Source: Amycolatopsis vastitatis (GTDB taxonomy: Bacteria > Actinomycetota > Actinomycetes > Mycobacteriales > Pseudonocardiaceae). From it: a stretch of 64,000 nt of DNA. The stretch lies in contig NZ_NMUL01000023.1 in assembly GCF_002234595.1 (NCBI RefSeq), forward strand, positions 248,001-312,000. Reading direction: 5' to 3'. The first letter of the stretch is position 1; each line of letters starts with the position of its first letter. Of this stretch, positions 8,381-17,891 are shown piece by piece. The notes beneath the pieces are model-generated. The model saw only the letters and a list, made by a program, of their open reading frames with translations. It searched no databases and was not told where the DNA came from. The position numbers and the translations under genes are program-made.

Positions 8381-11300
8381 TCAAATTCCCACGCCGGTGC
8401 CGAAAACACTCTGGTACCTCTTGGCGATCGCCGCCCAGTCGTCGTCGTGCCGGAACCGCACGACATCCCAGCCCTGGTCGTACAGCCGCTCCTGCGCTTC
8501 GCTGTCACGCTCGGCGACGACGGCATCGTCGTGCACCGGGCCGTCGAGGAAGACCGCGACCGGCCCGCCCGCGAAGCGGTAGGTGAAGTCGGGCCGGGCC
8601 AACGCGCCGAGTTCGAACGTCTGGGTCTCGTCCGGCATGCGGAGGCCGTGTTCCTTGAGCCAGGCTATGAACTGGCGTTCCAGATTGGTCTCGACCTGCC
8701 CGGCAATCCGGATCTGCTGCTCGCTGCGGCTTTCGCCGCGGCCCGTCGACTCGGCGTCCGCACCGGCCAGCCGCACCAGCAGGTCGCGGATCGTGTGCCG
8801 GTCGATCACCCCATGATTCCCCTGGTTCCCGTAAGTGAGCAGGCACTCGTAGCAGCCGCGAGCGCACTGGCGCTCGGGACTCGGACCGCCGCGGTCAGTG
8901 CCGTCCGGCTCGAAGTGGCAGATGTCGAGCGCGACGGCCGCAGCCTTGCGCAGTGCGTCCTTTTCAGACTCGATGAGCCGCAGGACACCGGCGCCACCCT
9001 CAGCCGCTTCGGTGAACAGCAGCCTGTCGCGGGGTCCGTCGTCAGGCGGCAACAACTCGCTTGTCAGCTCCGAGTCCTCCAGCTCGAACGCAGCTTCGAT
9101 CCCGCGCTCCAGCGCGTACATAAGGGAAAGCGCGACCGGTTCTTCGAGCGGGCCGGCCAGCTTCACCACGAGGATGTTGCGGCGATCCTCGACGTAGGGC
9201 AGCACCCGCTTCTTGCGGCGCGACTCGTTGCCGTCCGCGTCGACGACCGGCAGTTCACTCGAATCACCGGACGCGTCAGCGGCGTCGCGCTCGTTCATCC
9301 AGCGACCGTCGGCCGGGTCGAGCCAGAAGCCGTCCGGCTCGTTCTCCTTCACGCGGATGCGGCCGACGTTGGTGATCCGCACCGTCGCCGAGTCGCCGTA
9401 GGTCACAGTGGCGATCTTGCCTGCGCTGTCGGCGATGTCGGCGTCACGACGACCGGGCCGGGCGCCGTGGTCGTGAAACCGGTAGGACGTTACGAGCCGG
9501 AACCCGGCACGCCGCCGCTCTTCCTCGTCGGATGAGATCCGCTCACGCTTGCGGGTGTAGACCGTGTGCAGCTGCAGCAGCCCGACCGTCTTCTCACGCA
9601 GCTGTTCATTGCACATCTTGCACTTGTCCGCGTTGTCCCGTTCCTCGTGGTGATAGCCGCAGGCCGGGCACCGTTGCGCGGTGGTGGTGACCACGTCGCC
9701 GGTGGCATCCGGCGGGAGTTGGATGCGAGTGACCTGATACCGGGCGCCCTCGTGGTAGATCAGCGCCCCGGGTCCGAACTCGCGGATGGCGAGGAACCGC
9801 GGCCGCTGCAGGTAGTCGCCGTCGCCGAAGCGCCGCGCGGACGTCGGGATGTAGGCGGCCAGCGGTAGCCGGGGGAAGGAATAGCCGGGTAGGAAACCCT
9901 CGCTGGCGAGATAGCGGTAGGGGTTGAAGTCGGAGAGCACCGAGTTGCTGTCCACGCTCTCGTTCTTGAGCAGTTTCAGCTGGGTTTCGGCCTCCCGCCG
10001 ACGGCCGACCGCGATGTCCTGGTCGCGTTTGGACAACGTGTGGTCCAGGACCCGGCGGTTCTGCTCGGCCTGGTCCTGGAGCGCGGCCGTGTAAAGCTTG
10101 CGCCAGCGCCCGAAGCTGCGGTCGAACTCCTCGGCGGCGCCGCGAACGGTCTTCTCCAGCCACCCGTCCTCCCACCACGTGGTGTCCGCGAAGTCCGTGA
10201 TCAGCTCGCCGAAGATCTCCCGGGCGGCAGCTGCCGCCCGTCGCTGTGCGCCGGGATCCAGGCGGGCCCGGTCGACGTTGTCGAGAAGCGGCAGCTCGGG
10301 CTGGGGGATGCGAGCACTCTCGTCGTGGCTGATATCGATGAGGTGCGGGACGGTGTTGCCGAGCTTGAGATCGATCTCGGCCAGCCAGATCGCCTGGACG
10401 TGCGACCGCACCAGGTCCTCGTTGGTCAGGTCCAGGCGTGGGCGGGTGATGATCCCGGAGACCATCCGGTCCGACCGCCGGAAGTAGTACTGGTCGTGAC
10501 TGTTACCGGTGGCGCAGTAGGTCGTGACCAGTGCCGGCTGACCGGATCGGCCCGCCCGGCCGCTGCGCTGCGCGTAGTTGGCCGGCGTCGGCGGCACGTT
10601 CCGCATCATCACCGCGTTGAGTTCGGCGATGTCAACGCCGAGTTCCATCGTCGGAGAGCAATAGAGCAGCTTGAGGTCACCCTTGCGGAACTCATCTTCC
10701 CGCTTTTCTCGGTCCGCCGGGGCGACCTGCGCGGTGTGTTCCCGCGCGGCCAGCCCGCCGAGCGCACCCGCGGCACTCTTGTACAAGTCACGGAAGAAGG
10801 TGTTCACCCGCGGACCGTCACCGCTGGCGTAGGTCCGGGTCAGCGGATCACGAGCGCCCGTTTCGCCGGTCCCGGCCTTCCAGATGAGACTCGACGCCGC
10901 GACGCGATACCCGGTGACGGTCGAATCGGCCGCGCGCTGGAACCGGCGAGCACGCTGCGGCACCGCCTGGACCTCGGTCACCAGACCTGCGTCCGCCAGC
11001 ACCTTGAGCAAATCGGCGATGACTTGCTGCGAATCCTCGGCCGAGAGGTCCTTGAAATGCGCCCGGCGCAGGTATTTGCCGAACTTACCGCGCCCGGAAA
11101 CGAATAGCGCGGTGCGATCCATTCCCGGCCGGGAACCCTGAGGGTAGGCGATACCCACCTGCGGGCGGTCGCCCGGCGAGGCCAGCACCCACGGGTCGAC
11201 CAGGCGTTCCTCGCTGGCACGTTGCAGGGTGTCGAAGTCCTCCCGGAAGTACTGGACGTCGATGGCGAGCCCCCGACGCAAGTGATCCAACAGCACGTGC

Positions 11301-14300
11301 ATGATCTCCGTGCGCTGCTTGGGATCGGCGTCTTGCAAGCTCTGGTGCGCCGTGGTCCAGCGATCCTTCTCTTCGGCCAGCCAGTCGAGATCCGCGTAAT
11401 GGATTTCCAGCAGACCGGTCTGCTCGAGGTTGGGCATGGTGATCCGCCAGCCGCGCTGCAGATCGGTGTAGAGGCGGAAGGCGATCACGTCCTGCAGGGT
11501 CTTGGCCGCGTTGCGCTGCTGCGTAGGCGACAGGCCCGCCTTGCCCATGTAGTCCGTGACCGCCAGGCCCAGTGCGGCCGCGACCCGCGGGGCGAGCTCC
11601 TCGTGCAGGATGCCGTCCTCGCCCGCGTCGGAAACCGCACGGTACAGCGCGGACCGCAGCTGCGTGATCTGCACGAAGTCGTTGAAGTGCCCCGCCTGCA
11701 GGGAGGCGTCCTGCCGGTTGTCGACGAATGTGAGCAGCTTGCGCGCCTTCTTGTCCAGCGCCTCGGCGGGGATCTCCTTGAGCGAACGCACGATCGAAGT
11801 CGAAACCAGCGACGTCGCCGATGAACGACCCTCCTGGTCGAGGGTCGCGAGCTTCGCGAAGTCCTTGCCGCGGGTCTGCTCGTAGCTGACACTGCAGTGC
11901 AGGCAGAACAAGAACGGCGCCGGGATGAACGCCGCGGCCAGCTCGCCGGCTCCTTCGTTGCCGTAGGGATCGACGGTGACGGCGACGGGCAGCCGGGGCA
12001 CGTACGAGTCCCGGACGACCTCCTCGCCCTGGTCGTCGAAGGTCAACCAGGAATCGGGCAGCCGGCGATCGGCGACGGCTTCCTTGGCATGGGCCGGCCA
12101 CGGACGTTCGGCGTCGATGTAGAGGTAGCCGTCACCGGCGCGGCCACCGCTCGCGGCCGTGTCCCGGCGAGGTTCGTAGCAAAAGCCACCGTCGCGAGTC
12201 TCCTTGCGCCACACGGTCAGGTACTCCTGGCCGCATTCGCGGCAGAACGCGATCGGCAGCAGCACCTTGCCGTCCGAGCCTGGTTGGACGCGCTGGTAGT
12301 CCCGGGTCAAGTGGCGAGTTTCCTTGTCCTCCAAAGTGACGTAGACGGTGTCACCCTTGGACAGGAACTGGTGCAGCCGGAAGGCGAACAGCGGACGCTC
12401 GGTATTCGGGTGCCGCGCCTCGGAACCAGCCCTCAACGTTTCCCTGATCGCGTCACGGCACCTCTTTTCGTCCACCCCGCTTGCCGCTGCCAGCTCCTCC
12501 GCGGCTTTCTCGATCTTCGCGGGCTTGCTCCGCACCAGCCGGCCCGATTCGTCGGTCGCGAGGCCGAAGCGAGTCTCTATCCACCGTGCCAGCGGATCCG
12601 CCACTAGATCGGCATAAGCCCGTGGGGCGCTCTGGAGGCGCAACCGGTCAGCCGGAACCGACGTGGGGGTCTCTTCGGTGGCACGCACGAGGGTCTCACC
12701 GATCACGTGTTCCGGACTGACTTCGACACCGAACAGAGTGCTCGCGACCGTCGCGACGACGTTCTTCTGATCCGCGACGGTGTCCTCGCTGGACATCGTC
12801 GCGGAGGTGCCCACGCATTGCAGGCGCTCGGCCTCGCACGCCTGCCGGACCCGGCGGATCAGCAGCGCGACGTCAGCGCCCTGACGGCCGCGATATGTGT
12901 GCAGCTCGTCGAACACCAGGAATTCCAGACCTTTGGCCATCCGGATCAGCGAGCGCCGGTCGTCGGGCCGGGTCAGCATGAGCTCGAGCATCACGTAGTT
13001 GGTGAGCAGGATGTCCGGCGGATTGTCGCGGATCTCCTTACGCCGTTCGTCGTTCTCCTGACCCGTGTAACGCGCATAGGTGACGGGTTCGTGGCCCTTG
13101 CCGTACCCGTCGAGAAGGAATTTGTCGAGCTCCTTCAGCTGACTGTTGGCCAGCGCGTTCATGGGATACACGATGATCGCGCGCACACGTTTGCGGGCCT
13201 TCGGCCCCTCGCGTTCACGCTCCTTGAGCACCCGATCGACGATCGGCACGATGTACGAAAGCGACTTCCCCGACCCGGTGCCTGTCGTCAACACGTAGGA
13301 CTCGCCGGACTGGGCGACGTCGATCGCCTCCCGCTGGTGCCGGTGGAGAGTGAGTGGCCGGCCGTCACAAACCGTGCCCTCGGGGGTTTTGCCGGCTTGG
13401 AAGATCCGGGCGCACTCCTCGTGCAGCACGCTGGAGCCCGTCAACTCGAGAAGCGTTCCGCCCGTCGCGAAGAACGGGTTCAACGAGAGCCAGGGATCGG
13501 GCCACTGGGATTTGTCGTTGAGGGTCTTTTCGACGTAACCCTTGATCTGGCCGTCGCGGATGACTGTCCCGCCCTCGGTGAATTCGCGGTAGTCCTTGAT
13601 GAGCTTCCGGTGCACCGCGAAGACGTCCATCCCCGAGGTCGTCGGACGGGAGACCGGCCCCGCCGCGAGCGTGACCGGCTGGGCTCGCTGAAACCCCGAG
13701 ATGGGATTGAAGTCGTCCCAGCCCGGCACTGCCGCCGAGCCGGTGACCAGGCGCACGAGCTCGTCACGCACAGCAACTGCGTCTTCAGGCCGATCGGCGG
13801 GCTTCTTCTCCAGAAGCCTGCCGATCAGCCGGGCCAGCTCGTCCGGCACGTCCTTGCGGATGACCTTGACCGAAGGAGGTGTCTCGTCCAGATGCTTCTG
13901 CCCGAGCTCGTGCGCGGACGTGCCAGCGAACGGCGGGGTCCCGACGAGCAGTTCGTACAGCAGGCACCCGAGCCCGTAAAGGTCGGCAGCCTGACCCACC
14001 GCGGAGGCCTGGAACTGCTCGGGCGCCATGTAACGGGCCGTGCCGACGGTGACACCGGTGCTGGTGATCCGGTCGTCCTCGCCACTTTCAATCAGCCGGC
14101 CCATGCCGAAGTCGAGAACCTTGACCCCTCCGCCGGGCAGCAGCATGACGTTCGCCGGTTTGAGGTCACGATGGACGACGTCCTCCGCGTGCGCCGCGGC
14201 CAGGCCGTCCGCGATCTGCCCCCCGAGCGCGGCCACCCACGAGACCGGCAACTGCGGTCGTTCGCCGGCGAGGTCGGCGAGTGTGCGCCCGTCGAGCAGT

Positions 14301-14605
14301 TCCATCGCCAGATACGGCAGGCCGGTGGAGTCCACGCCGCCGTCGATGAGACGCGGGAGGTTGGCGTGACTCAGCTTCCGCATGATCCGAATTTCACGTG
14401 CGAACCGCTCGGTCGCTTTGTCGACAACGGAGGGGGCGATAGCCGAGCCAGACAGGCTCCGGAGGATGAGCTTGACCGCGACTTCGCGATCGCCGGTGCC
14501 GCCGGCTTGCGTGTCTTCGGCTCGGTGAACCTCGCCCATGTTGCCTCTGCCGAGCGGGGCAAGCAGCCTGAATCGCCCTGCCACGACGTCCGCGTTTCCC
14601 GGCAC
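8381..14605 (-). CDS. Ser/Thr kinase - DEAD helicase - DUF1998 - Vsr-like nuclease fusion
   Basis: 2074 residues; GTG at 14605 preceded by GGGAGGA at ideal spacing. Residues 11-290 form a complete Hanks-type kinase: glycine loop GRGNMGEV, Lys45, HRDLKPAN (145-152), DFG (165-167), APEQ. A superfamily 2 helicase follows: Walker A TGTGSGKS (441-448), DELH, SATMSSED, and YAQRSGRAGRSGQ as motif VI. Next are a cysteine pair region (CPACGYHHE...CKMC) and a DUF1998/MZB module with the cysteines of CARGCYECLLTYGN. The last ~100 residues (LERQFIAWL...RPDFTY...VAVFLDGPVHDD) resemble Vsr/DUF559 PD-(D/E)XK nucleases. It combines the roles of DISARM DrmA and DrmB with a signalling kinase and a nuclease. 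Kinases also occur in BREX-type (PglW) and Mokosh systems. First gene of the operon. Confidence 0.88.
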   Translation of the reverse strand: MPGNADVVAGRFRLLAPLGRGNMGEVHRAEDTQAGGTGDREVAVKLILRSLSGSAIAPSVVDKATERFAREIRIMRKLSHANLPRLIDGGVDSTGLPYLAMELLDGRTLADLAGERPQLPVSWVAALGGQIADGLAAAHAEDVVHRDLKPANVMLLPGGGVKVLDFGMGRLIESGEDDRITSTGVTVGTARYMAPEQFQASAVGQAADLYGLGCLLYELLVGTPPFAGTSAHELGQKHLDETPPSVKVIRKDVPDELARLIGRLLEKKPADRPEDAVAVRDELVRLVTGSAAVPGWDDFNPISGFQRAQPVTLAAGPVSRPTTSGMDVFAVHRKLIKDYREFTEGGTVIRDGQIKGYVEKTLNDKSQWPDPWLSLNPFFATGGTLLELTGSSVLHEECARIFQAGKTPEGTVCDGRPLTLHRHQREAIDVAQSGESYVLTTGTGSGKSLSYIVPIVDRVLKEREREGPKARKRVRAIIVYPMNALANSQLKELDKFLLDGYGKGHEPVTYARYTGQENDERRKEIRDNPPDILLTNYVMLELMLTRPDDRRSLIRMAKGLEFLVFDELHTYRGRQGADVALLIRRVRQACEAERLQCVGTSATMSSEDTVADQKNVVATVASTLFGVEVSPEHVIGETLVRATEETPTSVPADRLRLQSAPRAYADLVADPLARWIETRFGLATDESGRLVRSKPAKIEKAAEELAAASGVDEKRCRDAIRETLRAGSEARHPNTERPLFAFRLHQFLSKGDTVYVTLEDKETRHLTRDYQRVQPGSDGKVLLPIAFCRECGQEYLTVWRKETRDGGFCYEPRRDTAASGGRAGDGYLYIDAERPWPAHAKEAVADRRLPDSWLTFDDQGEEVVRDSYVPRLPVAVTVDPYGNEGAGELAAAFIPAPFLFCLHCSVSYEQTRGKDFAKLATLDQEGRSSATSLVSTSIVRSLKEIPAEALDKKARKLLTFVDNRQDASLQAGHFNDFVQITQLRSALYRAVSDAGEDGILHEELAPRVAAALGLAVTDYMGKAGLSPTQQRNAAKTLQDVIAFRLYTDLQRGWRITMPNLEQTGLLEIHYADLDWLAEEKDRWTTAHQSLQDADPKQRTEIMHVLLDHLRRGLAIDVQYFREDFDTLQRASEERLVDPWVLASPGDRPQVGIAYPQGSRPGMDRTALFVSGRGKFGKYLRRAHFKDLSAEDSQQVIADLLKVLADAGLVTEVQAVPQRARRFQRAADSTVTGYRVAASSLIWKAGTGETGARDPLTRTYASGDGPRVNTFFRDLYKSAAGALGGLAAREHTAQVAPADREKREDEFRKGDLKLLYCSPTMELGVDIAELNAVMMRNVPPTPANYAQRSGRAGRSGQPALVTTYCATGNSHDQYYFRRSDRMVSGIITRPRLDLTNEDLVRSHVQAIWLAEIDLKLGNTVPHLIDISHDESARIPQPELPLLDNVDRARLDPGAQRRAAAAAREIFGELITDFADTTWWEDGWLEKTVRGAAEEFDRSFGRWRKLYTAALQDQAEQNRRVLDHTLSKRDQDIAVGRRREAETQLKLLKNESVDSNSVLSDFNPYRYLASEGFLPGYSFPRLPLAAYIPTSARRFGDGDYLQRPRFLAIREFGPGALIYHEGARYQVTRIQLPPDATGDVVTTTAQRCPACGYHHEERDNADKCKMCNEQLREKTVGLLQLHTVYTRKRERISSDEEERRRAGFRLVTSYRFHDHGARPGRRDADIADSAGKIATVTYGDSATVRITNVGRIRVKENEPDGFWLDPADGRWMNERDAADASGDSSELPVVDADGNESRRKKRVLPYVEDRRNILVVKLAGPLEEPVALSLMYALERGIEAAFELEDSELTSELLPPDDGPRDRLLFTEAAEGGAGVLRLIESEKDALRKAAAVALDICHFEPDGTDRGGPSPERQCARGCYECLLTYGNQGNHGVIDRHTIRDLLVRLAGADAESTGRGESRSEQQIRIAGQVETNLERQFIAWLKEHGLRMPDETQTFELGALARPDFTYRFAGGPVAVFLDGPVHDDAVVAERDSEAQERLYDQGWDVVRFRHDDDWAAIAKRYQSVFGTGVGI

Positions 14606-14748
14606 TGGTCCTCCCCGCGCGATGCTTGATCAGTCCTGCTCGCTCTATGTCGGCTTCGGCGCGCCCAGTGCAACACGTTACCCAGATGAATTTTTTTCAG
14701 ACAACGGCAGGCCGTCGAGACTTCATGTCCGCTGCCTGCACGCCGACG
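14606..14748. promoter_or_regulatory. Upstream region of the four-gene defence operon
   Basis: 143 bases between the operon start and the 3' end of the broken gene to the right. It includes an A/T-rich stretch (gaatttttttcagac, about 14689-14703) that stands out in this GC-rich DNA. The operon promoter should lie here, but I see no convincing -35/-10 pair or operator. Confidence 0.3.
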
Positions 14749-16579
14749 TTAGTTTCGGCGCTTCTTGCCCTTGTCCTTCGTCCGTGAAGCTCGGTTCAGA
14801 CCGCTCAGCGGGTGAACGTTGGTCGACTTGACCCGCTTGAACACTTCGCCCCACTCCGCGAGCCCCACCGGTCCGGCCACCTCCAGCACGACGAGAAACT
14901 GCTCGGCCATGCCGAGCAAGCCCTCGCGTTCATCGAGGTTCTCCAGAGCCAGCGCGCCACGCTCAACCAGCAGCTGAGTCGCAATGGAACCCAACGCCGG
15001 ATCGCGCGCAGACTGTGCAACACCGCGTCGCCGTCCAGCAAGGAGCCGGCGAGGATGGCGAGCATCATGGACGCCCGGATGCGGAATGGAGACTGGTGGA
15101 CGGCGTCAAGCAGCAGGGGCAGCGCCGCATTCCGGCCACCGCGAGCGGCCAGCCAACCAGCGACCTCCACCGCGGCCGTCTACTCGGTCAAGTGTTCCGT
15201 GACCACGCCCAGCGTGGCGGTGGGAGCAGGGGTGACCAGCTCACCCACCAGTGGCGCGACCCGACCCTCTCGCAGCAGCCACGCCCGGACCGCCCGGATC
15301 GCCAGCGGCGTGGTCGAGCGACGGGGCGTCGAGGGCGTCTCGCAGCCCCCTTGGATGTCCGGCGGAAGCTCGAGGTTCTCCGGCGCCAGATCCCTGGCGT
15401 ACTCCGGATTCGGCTGTCCCCGGTCGGCTCGACCGCGCCGAAACCGGCCAGCGTGCCGAGCAACCGGTGGAACTCACTCACGAACCCCTCCCGCCAGATC
15501 TGCTCGATCAACGGTCCGAGATCGACGTAGGTGTTTTCGACGCACGCCAGCCAAGCGCTTTCAACGAGCCTGACGACAGGCATCGGCTCCCGGCATGCTG
15601 TCGCATGGTGTTGAGCACCTCCGGCAGGATGAGGTCGAGACTGTGGTCGAAGAGGATGGCGTAACCGGCCACCCAGCCTTTGCTTGACGAGCAGGCCGGT
15701 CCCGGGAAGCGCATCGAACACCGCCGTCCACAGCGCGGGAGCGTTCCCCGACCAGGGCGCGGCGAACCAGCTTGCCTTGACCACTCGCACGATCCGCGCA
15801 CGTTTGGCGAGCTCGAACAGTACGGCGAGGTGCGCAGGTCGGCGCCGGCACGGATGTGCTGGACCTTGCCACCAAGATCCCACTCAAGCATGTCGCCGGT
15901 GTCCAGCGACGACACCAGCTCGCGGGCATCGGCGAGTTTGAGGGGTGTCGATAGCGGTCATCGCACGACCGTCACCCACCCACTCGACGACTTCCGCAGC
16001 TTGATCACTAGCGCCGAGCGTTTCGCGGCCTCCATCAGTTCCGACTCGGCGGGCAACGACACCGGCAGCTGCGGAAGTGTCCATCCGGTCTGCTCCTCCA
16101 CATGCCGAGCGGCAATTCCCGCGAGGAGTTCGGCGTCGTAGCTGTGTCGCCCTTCGCCGACGTCGGCGAAGGGAGCGTTGATCGCAGGCCGGTCAGAAGG
16201 GTCGACCCGCTCCGGACAGCGGTCACCACCCAGAGTTTGCCCAGGCCGAAATTTCGTTGGCCAACCATCGCGGCCGGGAATTCGGCGGCTGCCTTGGCGA
16301 CGGCACCTTCGAGGCCGGACAGTCGCTCATCCGCGGGGTCGGCCAACCCGGTTCCGTGGAGGTACCAGAGGAACAGCCGCAGCGTTTCGGGCACGAGCAC
16401 GGCCTCGGCGGCGGTAACCGACAGGTTGCGGAGCGCGTAGCTCAGCAGGAGGTCATGGACCAATGCCGCGGTCCGTGAACCGAAGCTCGCCGGAACCGGA
16501 GCGCGAAGACCACGGCCTACGTGTCGACCTGATCGCCTCGGGCGACAGCCCAGGTGGCGAAGCGCCGAACCAGGAGATC
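14749..16579 (-). pseudogene. Multiply frameshifted hypothetical protein gene
   Basis: Protein-like stretches run in all three minus frames in consistent order. From right to left they are: LVRRFATWAVARG (then a TAG), LRLFLWYLHGTGLADPADE, ELLAGIAARHVEEQTGW, VVEWVGDGRAMTAIDTP, ELVSSLDTGDMLEWDLGG, RIVRVVKASWFAAPW, MPVVRLVESAWLACVENTY, VEVAGWLAARGGRNAALPL and a lysine-rich end KDKGKKRRN. At least five frame changes separate them, so no single product can be made. The layout resembles a large uncharacterised actinobacterial protein family that I recognise only loosely; I assign no function. The 5' end is lost at the IS5-like insertion. Decay beside a tRNA and an IS is consistent with an island edge. 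Confidence 0.65.
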
Positions 16580-17246
16580 CTAGGGCCTGTCCCCAAAGTA
16601 GATGAGGCACCTGGTACGGGCCGTGGAAGACGGTCTACAACCGGTTTTGGCGCTGGTCACGCACCGGCACCCTGTCGGCCTTGGTGGCGCAAGTCCGTGT
16701 GGTCGCCGACGCGATCGACGAACTCGACCGCGAGGTCTCGGTCGACTCCAGCATCGTGCGGGCGCATCAGCACGCCGCCGGCGCCCGCCGCATCCCACAC
16801 AGGGGGAAACCGCGGCGTCCGGCGACCACAGCGAACCAGGTGATCATGCCATCGGCCGGTCCGCGGCGGACCCACCACCAAGATCCATCTCGCCTGCGAC
16901 GGCCACGGACGGCCCCTGTCGGTGCTCCTGACCGGCGGCAACGTCGACGACTGCACCCAGCTCACCCAAGTCATGACGGGGATCGAGTTCCACCGGCCGG
17001 GTCTCGGGCGCCGGGCGACCCGGCCGAACCGGGTGCTGGCGGACAAGGGCTATTCCCGCCGCGCCATCCGCTCCTACCTGCGCCGACGGCACATCCCGGC
17101 AACCATCCCCGAACGCCGGGACCAACGAGGCAACCGGCTCAAACAGTTCCGCGCCATCGCCAACCGATTCGACAAGACCGCCACCTCCTACCGAAGTATG
17201 ATCGACCTCGCCACACTGCTCATCTTGGCTTGAGGACAGGCCCTAG
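16580..17246 (+). mobile_element. IS5-family element, internally deleted, with CTAG target duplications
   Basis: The element (16584-17242, 659 bp) starts GGCCTGTCC and ends GGACAGGCC: perfect 9-bp inverted ends, extending with mismatches to about 14. CTAG directly flanks both ends (16580-16583, 17243-17246), the YTAR target expected for IS5. The transposase is damaged. The normal N-terminal ~60-70 residues are missing (coding resumes at WKTVYNRFWRWSRTGT). VDSSIVRAHQHAAGAR lies in frame 1, KIHLACDGHGRPL to VLADKGY in frame 2. The C-terminal part joins RDQRGNRLKQ with about 20 residues absent. Elements of this group are usually about 850 bp with two overlapping ORFs. The intact ends mean it might still be moved in trans. 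Confidence 0.85.
16619..17233 (+). pseudogene. Remnant IS5-family transposase (OrfA end + OrfB)
   Basis: DDE transposase fragments inside the IS. The first catalytic Asp context (VSVDSSIVRAHQH) and the second (LLTGGNVDDCTQL...VLADKGYSRRAIR) are visible. The frame changes between about 16840 and 16870; whether this is a programmed shift or decay cannot be told. The N-terminal helix-turn-helix half and part of the C-terminal domain are deleted, so it should be inactive. Confidence 0.75.
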
Positions 17247-17531
17247 GCCGCTTCGTAGCCTCTGCAGTCGTCCTGGTCGTAGTACGTGCGCACCCCGGGG
17301 TCCCGCCCTATCGGCTGCCGAAGACAGTAACGACGGAACCCTGGACCGACCCCGAAGGCCACCCATGGCCCCACTATTGGCGTCAGTTTCACTCGAAAGC
17401 GACGCCAGTCCCTCAAGGGATTCATCACTTTGAGCGATGAGCTCTTACTCAAGGTAGCAGCCCTCGCTCCGTTGCCTGCGGCCACTGCCGTCCCCGTACA
17501 GCCTGTCGGGTAACCTGTCCGAGGATGGCAA
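17247..17531. other. Non-coding stretch between IS and tRNA
   Basis: 285 bases with no convincing gene. The integrase remnant reads through it from the right as far as 17445 because no stop occurs in that frame. It may contain the displaced 5' part of the broken gene left of the IS, but I cannot recognise it. Confidence 0.4.
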
Positions 17532-17604
17532 GCCCTCGTAGCTCAGGGGATAGAGCACCGCTCTCCTAAAGCGGGTGTCGCAGGTTCGAATCCTGCCGGG
17601 GGCA
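17532..17604 (+). tRNA. tRNA-Arg (anticodon CCT)
   Basis: The 73-nt cloverleaf begins GCCCTCG and ends CGGGGGC plus discriminator A, giving a seven-pair acceptor stem with one T-G wobble. The anticodon stem CCGCT/AGCGG encloses the loop CTCCTAA, so the anticodon is CCT (decodes AGG). The T arm GCAGG-TTCGAAT-CCTGC is canonical. CCA is not encoded (ACA follows). Its 3' end abuts an integrase remnant, so it is a likely attachment site. Confidence 0.95.
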
Positions 17605-17891
17605 CAAACCCTGGTCGGGGTGATAGCCAAGTGCTTCGCGTCAGGCCCGCCTTGGCTACCCCTCTTGCTTGGGAAACCCGATTTCGGTCGCTCAGCCAGC
17701 GCCGCACCGACGTCCTCCCCCACGGCGCCGCGTTCCACGTAGTCCTCTTGCGTTGTGCCGATGCGCTCGTGGCCGAGGTAGTCGGCGATCTCGCGAGCGG
17801 TCAGCCCGGCATCATCGAGCACTCCGGCGACGTAGTGCCGGAAGTCGTGCGGCGCAGACCCTTGTACGGCGTCTTCTCGCCCCCTCGCCAA
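17605..17891 (-). pseudogene. int: Tyrosine recombinase (integrase) C-terminal remnant
   Basis: About 95 residues keep the C-terminal catalytic boxes of a phage/ICE-type tyrosine recombinase: HDFRHY (HxxR), EIADYLGHE and the nucleophile context TTQEDYVE. The N-terminal domains are absent. The frame continues without a stop across the antisense of the tRNA down to 17445. This tail (GRIRTCDTRF...) is typical when an integrase gene points at its tRNA target. Its position beside the tRNA 3' end shows that a mobile element once integrated here. The 5' end merges into the endonuclease VII-like gene in another frame, so a deletion fused the two. Confidence 0.8.

Noticed and set aside
12707..14629. 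640-residue plus-strand frame opposite the kinase domain
   Set aside because: Antisense shadow of the kinase-helicase gene; no recognisable domain and no ribosome site.
17445..17604. Integrase coding continuing across the tRNA as a real C terminus
   Set aside because: The residues after about 17640 are antisense tRNA and flank; the gene has already lost its N-terminal domains.
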